Shown here: positions 51,779 through 59,661 of the stretch, in pieces
Layout: the number at the start of each line of letters is the position of its first letter
Position numbering within the stretch: position 1 is the stretch's first letter
Origin: Lachnospiraceae bacterium
GTDB lineage: Bacteria > Bacillota > Clostridia > Lachnospirales > Lachnospiraceae
Direction of reading: 5' to 3'
Assembly (NCBI GenBank): GCA_017548765.1
Contig: JAFYZH010000092.1
Span: forward strand, 1-64,000
Length of the DNA: 64,000 bases
Translations under genes and position numbers: made by a program
The notes under the pieces: generated by a model
Told to the model about the DNA's origin: nothing
The model's input: only the letters and a program-made list of their open reading frames with translations
Databases searched by the model: none

Positions 51779-52285
51779 CTACAGATCTCTGTGGTATTCC
51801 CTATAGAAATACTCAATATCAAAATACGTTTCCTCGTCGCTTTCGGAGACCAGCTTCCAGCCGTCCTCTTCTTTCAATTCCGGGAAATACGTATCTGCCT
51901 CATATTCATACATGATCTTCGTCATGTAGACCGTATCACACAGGGGAAGGAACAGTTTATAAATGCTTTCACCGCCGATGATATAGATGTCATCTCCGGT
52001 ATATCCCTGGGCCAGACACTCATTGAGATAAGCGATCGCCTCTTTAAACGAGGTAACGACATCCGCCATCTTCGCTTTATACTCCGGGTTGTAACTGATC
52101 ACAAGATTCTTGCGTCCGTATAAGCCGGTCTGTCCGGGAAGAGACTCAAACGTTTTCCTGCCCATGACGATGATCTTTCCCATAGTGATATCGCGAAAAC
52201 GGCGCTGGTCCGCCGGTATCCGCACCAGGAGATTCCCGTTTTTTCCGATGCCGTTGTTTTGATCTGCAGCTACTATGATCTTCAT
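51779..52285 (-). CDS. dfrA: dihydrofolate reductase
   Basis: 168 residues, chromosomal type. Reduces dihydrofolate to tetrahydrofolate with NADPH. Motifs: IVAADQNNGIGKNGNLLVRIPADQ, KIIVMGRKTFESLPG, IYIIGGESIYKLFLP and the C-terminal EADTYFPEL. The usual acidic active-site residue is Asp27 of PADQRRF. It starts a minus-strand operon of five genes. A thymidylate synthase of the ThyA type would explain the need for DHFR, but none is in this window; a divergent ThyX-like gene lies upstream in the opposite direction. Confidence 0.96.
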   Translation of the reverse strand: MKIIVAADQNNGIGKNGNLLVRIPADQRRFRDITMGKIIVMGRKTFESLPGQTGLYGRKNLVISYNPEYKAKMADVVTSFKEAIAYLNECLAQGYTGDDIYIIGGESIYKLFLPLCDTVYMTKIMYEYEADTYFPELKEEDGWKLVSESDEETYFDIEYFYREYHRDL

Positions 52286-52346
52286 AAACGTTCTCCCTTC
52301 TTCCCATGGATTTTATGTAGTGTCATCGTCTTCCTGTATGTAAGGT

Positions 52347-52375
52347 ATTATAGCAAAAACAAGGGAAAATGACAA
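52347..52375 (-). promoter_or_regulatory. strong SigA promoter for the dfrA operon
   Basis: Minus-strand TTGTCA (52370-52375), a 17-base spacer and perfect TATAAT (52347-52352). Its -35 is 18 bases from the -35 of the divergent promoter at 52394, so the two share regulatory space. Confidence 0.8.
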
Positions 52376-52393
52376 GTGCAAACCGATTAATAC

Positions 52394-52422
52394 TTGTAAG
52401 AAAAGGGACAATCGATTATAAT
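52394..52422 (+). promoter_or_regulatory. SigA promoter for the ThyX-like gene
   Basis: TTGTAA (52394-52399), a 17-base spacer and perfect TATAAT (52417-52422). It leaves a leader of about 55 bases before ATG 52484 and rules out the in-frame start at 52421, which lies within the -10. Confidence 0.8.
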
Positions 52423-52483
52423 GATACAAGATCAGTCCGGGTCCTTAAGAACGCAGGACCGACTAAGGATAAAAGGAGTCTTT

Positions 52484-53101
52484 ATGTTGACCATAGCAAA
52501 TACATCCGTCATGAATTTTGAAAACGCGATCCGCGGCGCACGTAACCCGATGAACAGCTGGGGACGTATGGATAGCACGACCGATGAAAACGGTTTTCAC
52601 TTCGGGGAAAATGATCTCGACCTGGCGAAACGTCTGGCGCGCGCAGGCAGCGATCATAGAAAGTTCCTCCGCATGATCTTCATCAGCGTCGATGTGACCG
52701 CTCCTCTCTACTGGTGGAAAGAATATGATACATATAAGGTGGCTACCGTCGCTAACTCGACCAGTACCATGCATAAGATCCACTCCGCTCCCTTCGATAT
52801 GTCGCAGTTTTCATGCGATCAGATGACGCCGGACACGCTGGCTTTCATGCAGACCGTCGTTGATAAACTTGAGGAGATCCGGTTGCGTTATATGGAGACG
52901 AAATCCAAAGAAGACTGGTATGATCTCATCCAGCTTCTGCCCTCCTCCTACAACCAGATGCGGACATTGACCTTTAACTACGAAACAGCGATCAATATCT
53001 ACCGGTCCCGCAGACATCATAAACTGGCCGAATGGCATGTGTTCTGCGACTGGATCGAAAGCCTGCCTTATGCAGCGGACCTGATCACTTTTGAACCGTA
53101 A
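52484..53101 (+). CDS. divergent ThyX-like protein (RHRx7S replaced by DTYx7S)
   Basis: 205 residues with the start at ATG 52484 (AAAGGAG 5 bases upstream). It is not a standard thymidylate synthase, but its layout resembles flavin-dependent ThyX. SDHRKFLRMIFISVDVTAP (56-74) sits where ThyX has the 'H..P.EH..F.F.I' segment. It is followed by D82-T83-Y84-x7-S92, with the same spacing as the ThyX signature RHR-x7-S. Later NYETAINIYRSRRHHKLAEW (165-184) resembles the C-terminal ThyX 'N.R.L.~F..~R....AqwEIR' helix. The residues that bind FAD phosphate and dUMP in true ThyX would therefore be changed. Divergent from dfrA and convergent with nrdD, it sits in a DNA-precursor neighbourhood. It could be a ThyX paralogue with a new substrate, or an unrelated fold. 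Confidence 0.6.
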   Translation: MLTIANTSVMNFENAIRGARNPMNSWGRMDSTTDENGFHFGENDLDLAKRLARAGSDHRKFLRMIFISVDVTAPLYWWKEYDTYKVATVANSTSTMHKIHSAPFDMSQFSCDQMTPDTLAFMQTVVDKLEEIRLRYMETKSKEDWYDLIQLLPSSYNQMRTLTFNYETAINIYRSRRHHKLAEWHVFCDWIESLPYAADLITFEP

Positions 53102-53107
53102 AAATTT

Positions 53108-53149
53108 GGAGTTGCATTCCGGATGATCCGGAACGCAACTCCTTTTTTT
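53108..53149. terminator. strong terminator between the ThyX-like gene and nrdD
   Basis: A 16-position stem (53108-53123 with 53127-53142; one mismatch) with a 3-base loop, followed by seven T. Begins 7 bases after the ThyX-like stop. On the minus strand it is followed by a weaker T-tract and may also end nrdD. Confidence 0.9.
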
Positions 53150-53166
53150 CGACCCTTTCGGATCTA

Positions 53167-55557
53167 TTATTTCTTTGCAACACTGTCTACATAACGCTTG
53201 ATCTCGGATGCATTGGTGTATTTCTCCATGTGATCACCGTTGGTTACAATGAAGGTCGGAGCTTGCATTACGCCGTACTTGGAAACAAGGTCAGCATTTT
53301 CCTCTGCATCGATGGTCTCATACTCCATGTTGCCGAGCATCGTCTTCGCGATCTTGCAGTTCGGACATGTCTTCGTTGTGAAAAGCATACGCTTCTCTGT
53401 GGAAACCGCTGTATCCTCAGCCGTCGTATCCAGTTTATCGACTGCTGAAACGGACTGCATCGGATGGTTACCCTTCGCTGCTACCTTATTCGCATCGATC
53501 TTGTAAACAAGACGATCGTCAAACTCAGCGCGCTTACCTTCGTTCCAGTTCTGTACCGGACGATAGTAACCGGTGATACGGCTGTAGATCTCTGCCTTCT
53601 TACCGCAGATCGGGCACATCTCGACTTCACCGCTGATGTAGCCGTGAGACTGGCATACGGAGTATGTCGGGGACAATGTATAATACGGCAGTTCATAGTT
53701 CTCGGCGATAGTACGAACGAGCTTCGCTGCTGCTTTCCAGTCAGGCAGACGCTCTCCGAGGAACGTATGGAATACGGTACCGGATGTATACAGGGTCTGA
53801 AGCTTATCCTGGATATCCAGAGCCTCGAAGATATCCTCGGTATAACCTACCGGAAGGTGGGAACTGTTGGTGTAGTAAGGCTCACCATTCATACCGGAAC
53901 TGATGATGTCCGGGAACTTCTTCTTATCGTGACGAGCCAGACGATATGCCGTAGACTCAGCGGGCGTAGCTTCGAGGTTGTACAGATCGCCATACTGCTC
54001 CTGGTAATCGGACAGACGCTCACGCATGTGATTCAGAACACGTTTGGAGAATTCCTGAGTCTTCTCATCCGTCATGTCAGCCTTGATCCACTTAGCGTTC
54101 AATCCGGCTTCGTTCATGCCGACCAGACCGATCGTTGAGAAGTGGTTATCGAAGGTTCCCAGATAACGCTTGGTGTAAGGATACAGACCTTCATTCAAGA
54201 GCTTTGTGATAACGCCACGCTTGATCTTCAGGGAACGCGCGGAAATGTCCATCAGACGGTCGAGACGAGCGAAGAAATCCGCCTCATCATTTGCCAGATA
54301 AGCGATACGAGGCATGTTGATCGTTACAACGCCTACGCTACCTGTGCTCTCGCCGGAACCGAAGAAACCGCCGGTCTTCTTACGGAGCTCACGCAGATCC
54401 AGACGCAGACGGCAGCACATACTGCGCACGTCCGAAGGCTGCATGTCGCTGTTGATATAGTTCGAGAAATACGGAGTACCGTACTTGGAAGTCATCTCGA
54501 ACAGCAGACGGTTGTTCTCGGTGTCGGACCAGTCGAAATCCCGGGTGATCGAGTAAGTCGGGATCGGATACTGGAAGCCGCGGCCGTTTGCATCGCCCTC
54601 GAGCATGGTCTCGATGAACGCACGGTTCACCATGTCCATCTCCGCCTTACAATCCTTATACTTGAAATCCATTTCCTTACCGCCTACGATCGCAGGAAGT
54701 TCTGCGAGGTCGTTCGGTACGGTCCAGTCTAAGGTGATATTCGAGAACGGAGCCTGTGTACCCCAACGGGAAGGCGTATTTACACCATATACGAAAGCTT
54801 CGATGCATTTCTTAACTTCCGGATAGGTCAGGTGATCTGCCTTAACGAACGGTGCCAGATAGGTATCGAACGAGGAAAATGCCTGTGCGCCCGCCCACTC
54901 GTTCTGCATGATGCCGAGGAAGTTTACCATCTGGTTGCAAAGAACGGAAAGATGCTTTGCAGGAGCAGATGTGATCTTACCGGGAATGCCGCCGAGGCCT
55001 TCCACGATGAGCTGCTTCAGAGACCAGCCTGCGCAGTAACCGGTCAGCATGGACAGGTCATGGATATGGATATCCGCCTCACGGTGTGCCTTCGCGATCT
55101 CCTCGTCGTAGATCTCAGACAGCCAGTAGTTTGCGGTAACGGCGCCGGAGTTCGAAAGGATCAGACCGCCGACCGAATAGGTGACGGTGGAGTTCTCCTT
55201 AACACGCCAGTCTTCTACCTTTACGTAGCTGTTAACGACATCGCGATAGTCGAGGATCGTGGACTTCATGTTACGGATCTTCTCGCGCTGTTTACGGTAC
55301 AGGATGTACGCCTTCGCTACGTCGGTGTAGCCGGACTGTTCGAGAACGTGCTCAACGCTGTCCTGGATCTGCTCGACGGTGATGCATCCGTCTTTCTGCT
55401 TCGTCTGGAAGTCAGCCGTAACGCGCAATGCAAGAAGCTGGATGATGTCCTTATTTACCAGTTTCTCGGTTGCAACAAAGGCTTTCTCGATCGCTGCCTC
55501 GATCTTCGCGATCTGAAATTCCGCTGTTTCCCCATCTCTCTTAATAACCTTGATCAT
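53167..55557 (-). CDS. nrdD: class III (anaerobic) ribonucleotide reductase with fused C-terminal redoxin
   Basis: 796 residues. An N-terminal ATP-cone (1-95, IKVIKRDGETAEFQIAKIE) is followed by the glycyl-radical catalytic barrel with SMCCRLRLDL and KKTGGFFGSGESTGSVG. A zinc site of C635-x2-H638 and C648-x2-C651 precedes the radical Gly663 in SRITGYYRPVQNW. After a 55-residue linker comes a thioredoxin/glutaredoxin-like domain (about 722-796) with active-site C731-P-N-C734 and a cis-Pro loop (QAPTF). Class III enzymes use either formate or a redoxin as reductant, so the fused domain is a likely in-cis electron donor. It has no activase gene beside it; NrdG at 59662 may serve both reductases. 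Transcribed from 55637-55665 with NrdR-like boxes over the promoter. Confidence 0.93.
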   Translation of the reverse strand: MIKVIKRDGETAEFQIAKIEAAIEKAFVATEKLVNKDIIQLLALRVTADFQTKQKDGCITVEQIQDSVEHVLEQSGYTDVAKAYILYRKQREKIRNMKSTILDYRDVVNSYVKVEDWRVKENSTVTYSVGGLILSNSGAVTANYWLSEIYDEEIAKAHREADIHIHDLSMLTGYCAGWSLKQLIVEGLGGIPGKITSAPAKHLSVLCNQMVNFLGIMQNEWAGAQAFSSFDTYLAPFVKADHLTYPEVKKCIEAFVYGVNTPSRWGTQAPFSNITLDWTVPNDLAELPAIVGGKEMDFKYKDCKAEMDMVNRAFIETMLEGDANGRGFQYPIPTYSITRDFDWSDTENNRLLFEMTSKYGTPYFSNYINSDMQPSDVRSMCCRLRLDLRELRKKTGGFFGSGESTGSVGVVTINMPRIAYLANDEADFFARLDRLMDISARSLKIKRGVITKLLNEGLYPYTKRYLGTFDNHFSTIGLVGMNEAGLNAKWIKADMTDEKTQEFSKRVLNHMRERLSDYQEQYGDLYNLEATPAESTAYRLARHDKKKFPDIISSGMNGEPYYTNSSHLPVGYTEDIFEALDIQDKLQTLYTSGTVFHTFLGERLPDWKAAAKLVRTIAENYELPYYTLSPTYSVCQSHGYISGEVEMCPICGKKAEIYSRITGYYRPVQNWNEGKRAEFDDRLVYKIDANKVAAKGNHPMQSVSAVDKLDTTAEDTAVSTEKRMLFTTKTCPNCKIAKTMLGNMEYETIDAEENADLVSKYGVMQAPTFIVTNGDHMEKYTNASEIKRYVDSVAKK

Positions 55558-55636
55558 AATAATACCCTCTTTTATATCTTTTTCGAACGCCCCTTATATT
55601 CTGCCATAAGGAGTAGGTTTTGTGCTGTTGTACCCT

Positions 55637-55665
55637 ATTCTAGCACACAATATAGTGGGTGTCAA
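55637..55665 (-). promoter_or_regulatory. SigA promoter for nrdD with redoxin
   Basis: Minus-strand consensus TTGACA (55660-55665), a 17-base spacer and TAGAAT (55637-55642), about 80 bases before the start codon. An NrdR-like box fills the spacer. Confidence 0.8.
55645..55660. promoter_or_regulatory. NrdR-box-like site 1 (between -35 and -10)
   Basis: ACACAATATAGTGGGT matches the NrdR box consensus ACACWATATATWGTGT at 14 of 16 positions. Read on the minus strand the wider repeat is ACACCCACTATATTGTGT. It occupies the promoter spacer, as expected for a repressor site. Confidence 0.75.
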
Positions 55666-55674
55666 CACCAAAAC

Positions 55675-55690
55675 GCACAATATATGGGGT
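55675..55690. promoter_or_regulatory. NrdR-box-like site 2 (upstream of -35)
   Basis: GCACAATATATGGGGT matches the consensus at 13 of 16 positions, exactly 30 bases from site 1 (about three helical turns, the usual arrangement for paired NrdR boxes). The wider minus-strand repeat is ACACCCCATATATTGTGC. Confidence 0.72.
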
Positions 55691-55747
55691 GTACGTAAAT
55701 AAATACATGCAACGGCCCACAACATGTGGTTATAGGGCTTTTTTCGG

Positions 55748-56992
55748 TCAGATCTTCATCTCTTTCGGCAGATAAGCGCAGATAAAAACGCCGTCTTCCC
55801 GGTATTCCTGGCTGATGAGACGACCGTATTTGCGGATCAATGTCAGCTTCGCACTGTCCTCAAAAGCGATCAGGCTCTCACGATAGATCATATCTCTGTG
55901 CATATAAGATGCTAATAATTCTCTCAGTTCTTCGACGCCTTCGCCAGTCTTTGCGCTGATCATTACGGAAGCTTCCGCAGAGAAATCCCGCATCTTCGGC
56001 AACACGCCGTCATTTTCCGCACGGACGACATCACATTTATTGAAAACGGTAATGACCGGCTTATCGGCAGCATTCAGTTCCCTGAGCGTTTCCTTTACGA
56101 CCTGCATCTGCAGATCCATCGAGGTCGAAGAAGCATCCACAACATGTAGAATGAGATCACAATGTACCGCCTCTTCCAACGTACTCTTAAACGCGTCGAT
56201 AACGTCATGTGGAAGTTTATTGATAAAGCCTACGGTATCAGTAAGCAACAGTTCTTCCTTATTTGCGAACTTCATGATCCTGGTCGTCGTATCCAGCGTC
56301 GCGAACAGTTTATTTTCGGACAATACATTTGCATCCGTGAGATGATTCAGAAGCGTGGACTTACCGGCATTCGTATATCCGACGAGAGCCGCCGACATAT
56401 GCAGGCTCCTCTCCCGGTTCTTCCGCTGCGCCTCACGATTCTTCACGACCTTCTTCAGTTCCTGCTTCAGGAAACCGATCCGCTCGTGGATGAGTCGGCG
56501 GTCCGTCTCGAGTTTCTTCTCACCGGGGCCGCGGGTACCGATACCACCGCCCAGTCGCGACAGACTTTTACGAAGCCCGACCAGACGCGCCGCACGATAT
56601 TTCTGCATGGCCAGTTCGACCTGAAGTTTACCTTCGGCCGATGCTGCGTGAGCGGCAAATATATCCAGGATCAGCATCGTACGGTCCAGGACTGCGCAGT
56701 CGAGTGCTTCCTCCATGTTGCGGTATTGGACCGGACTGAGTTCATCGTCACAGATCACACCGTCGGCATGCAGCCCCTGTACGAGCATGCGCAATTCCTC
56801 GAGTTTTCCGCTCCCGACATACGTCACGGGATGGATGCGAGTCAGGTTTTGCGTCAAACTGCCGCAGGCATCGCCTCCGGCAGTCTTCACTAATTCTTCT
56901 AATTCTTTCAAAGAATCTTTCAGTTCGTCTTCATCGCCGGTACTTACGCCGACGAGGACGAATCGTTTTATTTCCTCACGTGTTTCGATCAT
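55748..56992 (-). CDS. hflX: HflX ribosome-associated GTPase
   Basis: 414 residues. An N-terminal nucleotide-binding HflX domain (GVICDDELSPVQYRNMEEALDCAVLDRTMLIL) and a linker with RLGGGIGTRGPGEKKLE precede the G domain with GYTNAGKSTLLN (G1), DTVGF (G3) and NKCD (G4). HflX splits stalled or heat-damaged ribosomes. It overlaps the upstream TPR gene by 4 bases. No hfq is adjacent. Confidence 0.95.
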   Translation of the reverse strand: MIETREEIKRFVLVGVSTGDEDELKDSLKELEELVKTAGGDACGSLTQNLTRIHPVTYVGSGKLEELRMLVQGLHADGVICDDELSPVQYRNMEEALDCAVLDRTMLILDIFAAHAASAEGKLQVELAMQKYRAARLVGLRKSLSRLGGGIGTRGPGEKKLETDRRLIHERIGFLKQELKKVVKNREAQRKNRERSLHMSAALVGYTNAGKSTLLNHLTDANVLSENKLFATLDTTTRIMKFANKEELLLTDTVGFINKLPHDVIDAFKSTLEEAVHCDLILHVVDASSTSMDLQMQVVKETLRELNAADKPVITVFNKCDVVRAENDGVLPKMRDFSAEASVMISAKTGEGVEELRELLASYMHRDMIYRESLIAFEDSAKLTLIRKYGRLISQEYREDGVFICAYLPKEMKI

Positions 56993-58170
56993 TGATTTTC
57001 TCCGGGTATTTGTTCGATCTTCATGTGGATCAGGGATATCTCGGCATCGATCCGTTCATCATCCGGAAACGTTTCTTTGTAGGTCAATGCTTTATCGTAT
57101 GCATTATTATAATCCCCGAGTTGATACAGGATCATGATCTCGTTCCATGCCAGATCATCGTTGCATCCATGGTCTCCCAGCGCGATCGCAGATGCGATAT
57201 TGTGTTTAGCGTTGTTATAATCGCCGAGTTCGTATTGGGCATAGGCACATTGCGCCCATATCGCCTGGATCTCGGGTGTATTTCGTCCTTTCGCTCCGGT
57301 CTGAAGAAAACTCCTGTAGATCGCTTCCGCTTTCTTAAAATCGCCGAGGTTTTCCTGACACAGGCCGGCATATAAGACCGCCGAAGGATCGTTGCTCTTT
57401 ACCGGGTTTGCCAGTTCCTGAAGCGCATTCGTGTATTTCCCGAGGAGGTAGTACGCCTTACCTTTCAGCAGATGGATCCTGTCCGTATCCTCCGTGCTCT
57501 CGAATATCTTATTCAGGAAATCCACGCCGGTTTCCGCGTAGCCGAGCTCCGAAAGCGTCTCATAGATGCGATAATCCAGGAAGGGGTCTGCAGACAAGTC
57601 CGCGCATTCTTTCAGATCATTGAACCCATCCTCAAACGCTCCGCTGCGGATATTTACGATCCCCCGAAGAAACAAGGAGTCCGCTTTATGTACATCCAGT
57701 TCGATCAATGCATTCAGGGTCGCCAGGGCCTCCTGGTAGAAACCGCCTTCCGCTTCTGCCTGTGCACGATAAGACAGGATGTCATAATCGATCGCGCCTA
57801 CACGCGTACCGGTATTCCGGATCGCCTGGGTGAACTGACCGATCGCTGCGTCATAGTTCTTCTGCTCGAGGTAGATCAGCCCTTTTCCGCGATAAGCTTC
57901 CTGCTGATCCTTATCGAGGGAGATCGACGTATCAAAGGCTTTGAATGCCTTTTCGTAGTCTTTCATCTCAATATAATTCATGCCCAGATCGCAGTAGATG
58001 GAAGGGTTTTGATCATCCAAAGAAATGGCCTGCAAAAATAGTCCTTCCGCCTCTTTATAGTTTTTCTGATTATACAATGTGATACCATCCGATCTCATGA
58101 TGGCTGCTTCGGAACTGCATCCGCATAAAACAGCGATCAGAGGTAATATCACGCATGCTTTCTTCTTCAT
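56989..58170 (-). CDS. TPR-repeat lipoprotein
   Basis: 393 residues with the start at ATG 58170 (GGAG upstream). The N-terminus KKKACVILPLIAVLCGC18 is a lipoprotein signal with the lipobox VLCG-C. The rest is a set of about nine tetratricopeptide repeats (AEGLFLQAISLDDQNPSIYCDLGMNYIEMKDYEKAFKAF and so on). It is a surface or membrane-side scaffold whose partner is unknown. The longer frame to 58239 lacks a signal peptide at its start. A minus-strand promoter at 58201-58229 (TTGACG, 17 bases, CATATT) can drive it with hflX. Confidence 0.85.
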   Translation of the reverse strand: MKKKACVILPLIAVLCGCSSEAAIMRSDGITLYNQKNYKEAEGLFLQAISLDDQNPSIYCDLGMNYIEMKDYEKAFKAFDTSISLDKDQQEAYRGKGLIYLEQKNYDAAIGQFTQAIRNTGTRVGAIDYDILSYRAQAEAEGGFYQEALATLNALIELDVHKADSLFLRGIVNIRSGAFEDGFNDLKECADLSADPFLDYRIYETLSELGYAETGVDFLNKIFESTEDTDRIHLLKGKAYYLLGKYTNALQELANPVKSNDPSAVLYAGLCQENLGDFKKAEAIYRSFLQTGAKGRNTPEIQAIWAQCAYAQYELGDYNNAKHNIASAIALGDHGCNDDLAWNEIMILYQLGDYNNAYDKALTYKETFPDDERIDAEISLIHMKIEQIPGENQ

Positions 58171-58186
58171 AACGATCTCCAGATAC

Positions 58187-58215
58187 TTGTATCCTTTCCG
58201 AATATGTGCTACAAT
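58187..58215 (+). promoter_or_regulatory. SigA promoter for degV
   Basis: TTGTAT (58187-58192), a 17-base spacer and TACAAT (58210-58215), about 48 bases before ATG 58264. It overlaps the divergent candidate promoter below. Confidence 0.65.
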
Positions 58216-58229
58216 GGTTAACACGTCAA
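58201..58229 (-). promoter_or_regulatory. candidate promoter for the TPR lipoprotein and hflX
   Basis: Minus-strand TTGACG (58224-58229), a 17-base spacer and CATATT (58201-58206). It occupies the same bases as the degV promoter, so transcription in the two directions should be mutually exclusive. Confidence 0.45.
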
Positions 58230-58263
58230 ATACGTGCAATGCAAACGCACAGAAAGGTTTTTT

Positions 58264-59127
58264 ATGAAACGATTTTTGATCTCCACCGACTCTACTTGTG
58301 ACCTGCCGGACGATTTCGTAAAGGAGTATAACGTCCCCGTTATCAGTCTTTACTACATCATGGACGGCGTTTCCTATGGTCCGGACTGCCAGATGGCGCC
58401 GCAGACATTCTACGCGAAGATGCGTGAAGGTTTATTACCGACTACCAATGCGATGAACCCGGAAGGTTTTATCGAAAAGATCCGCCCTTATGTAGCGGAA
58501 GGATATGATATCCTGCATATCGCGTTCTCTTCAGGCCTAAGCTCCACCTGCCAGAATGCATTTGCCGGAGCAAATACTCTGATGGAGGAGTTCCCCGATC
58601 GAAAGATCATCGTGATCGACTCTCTCTCCGCTTCCCTGGGTCAGGGCCTCGTTGTATATAAGGCCGTAATGATGAAAGAACAGGGGAAATCCATGGATGA
58701 GATCGCCGAGTGGCTCAAAGCCAATATCAAGCACTTCTGCCATCAGTTCACGGTCAATGACCTCTTCCACCTGCACCGCGGCGGCCGCGTTTCGAAGACC
58801 GCAGCGATCGTCGGAACCCTGGTCAGCCTGAAGCCTGTCCTCCATGTGGATGACGAAGGTCTTCTGAAGCCTGTCGGTAAGTCCATCGGCCGTAAGAAAT
58901 CCCTGAATGCCCTGGTTGACAATATGGGCGCGTCCCTCGGTGACTGGGAGAACGATACGATCTTCCTCGGTCACGGCGACTGCCTCGACGATGCTAAATA
59001 CGTTGCAGCTCAGGTAAAGAGCCGCTTCGGCATCGATTGCAAGATCATCAACTACATCTCTCCGACCATCGGAGCCCATTCCGGTCCCGGAACCGTCGCT
59101 CTGTTCTTCATGGGAGAGAAACGATAA
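58264..59127 (+). CDS. DegV-family fatty-acid-binding protein
   Basis: 287 residues with the start at ATG 58264. DegV/FakB proteins bind a fatty acid and present it to the FakA kinase. Motifs are ISTDSTCDLP, GLSSTCQNA, VIDSLSASLGQGLVVY, LFHLHRGGRVSKTAA, KPVLHVDDEGLL and the C-terminal GPGTVALFF. It stands alone in direction, with its own promoter and terminator; no FakA gene is in the window. Confidence 0.93.
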   Translation: MKRFLISTDSTCDLPDDFVKEYNVPVISLYYIMDGVSYGPDCQMAPQTFYAKMREGLLPTTNAMNPEGFIEKIRPYVAEGYDILHIAFSSGLSSTCQNAFAGANTLMEEFPDRKIIVIDSLSASLGQGLVVYKAVMMKEQGKSMDEIAEWLKANIKHFCHQFTVNDLFHLHRGGRVSKTAAIVGTLVSLKPVLHVDDEGLLKPVGKSIGRKKSLNALVDNMGASLGDWENDTIFLGHGDCLDDAKYVAAQVKSRFGIDCKIINYISPTIGAHSGPGTVALFFMGEKR

Positions 59128-59149
59128 TACAGCGCCGATAAGGCACCTA

Positions 59150-59189
59150 AGGCTGACCCTTCAATTCGATGGGTCAGCCTGATTTTTTT
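59150..59189 (+). terminator. intrinsic terminator of degV
   Basis: Ten-bp stem (59150-59159 with 59171-59180), an 11-base loop and seven T. It ends at the dut stop codon, which comes from the other strand. Confidence 0.85.
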
Positions 59190-59637
59190 ACAGGATACCG
59201 GTGCTTCCGAAGCCGCCACGGTCCTCTCCGTCGAGGCTCTCGACTTCTTCGAAAACGATCTTCGGCTGGTTCTCCATGATACGGAACTGGCAGATACGGT
59301 CACCCACATGGATCTCGGTGTCCCGCATCGCAAGCGCCGGAAAACGCCAGATATCGTTATTACCACAGTAGGATCCGTCGATCACGCCCATGTGGTTCGC
59401 CTGCAGGATACCGAAATTCTTAAATGTCGAACTTCTCGGCACGATGTGTGCCTCATATCCCTCGGGTAATTGCATACATACGCCGAGACTGATAAGTTTA
59501 AAATCCCCGGCCTTTAATACGACATCTTCGGCGGCCCGAAGGTCGATCCAATCCGACTTGCCGTCGATATAGGTCAGTTTTTCGATCTGATCGGAAACAT
59601 ATCGGATCCGAATCTTCTCTGACTTAGTAGTTCCCAT
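59188..59637 (-). CDS. dut: deoxyuridine 5'-triphosphate nucleotidohydrolase
   Basis: 149 residues. Hydrolyses dUTP to dUMP, keeping uracil out of DNA and supplying the dTMP precursor. Family motifs: 1 [11 protein letters not shown], 2 [10 protein letters not shown], 3 [12 protein letters not shown], 4 [10 protein letters not shown], 5 RGGFGSTG. It is the third gene of the nrdD-nrdG-dut operon (24 bases after nrdG), a logical grouping for dNTP supply. Confidence 0.94.
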   Translation of the reverse strand: MGTTKSEKIRIRYVSDQIEKLTYIDGKSDWIDLRAAEDVVLKAGDFKLISLGVCMQLPEGYEAHIVPRSSTFKNFGILQANHMGVIDGSYCGNNDIWRFPALAMRDTEIHVGDRICQFRIMENQPKIVFEEVESLDGEDRGGFGSTGIL

Positions 59638-59661
59638 TTTCTATCCCTCTCTTAATGCGGA

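Noticed and set aside
52421..52483. Longer N-terminus of the ThyX-like protein from 52421
   Set aside because: That start lies inside the -10 box of a near-consensus promoter and has no ribosome-binding site; 52484 has AAAGGAG.
55705..55747. Terminator for hflX (CCACA..TGTGG hairpin)
   Set aside because: The T-run is on the plus-strand side, the wrong direction for hflX, and no plus-strand gene ends there. The stem is short.
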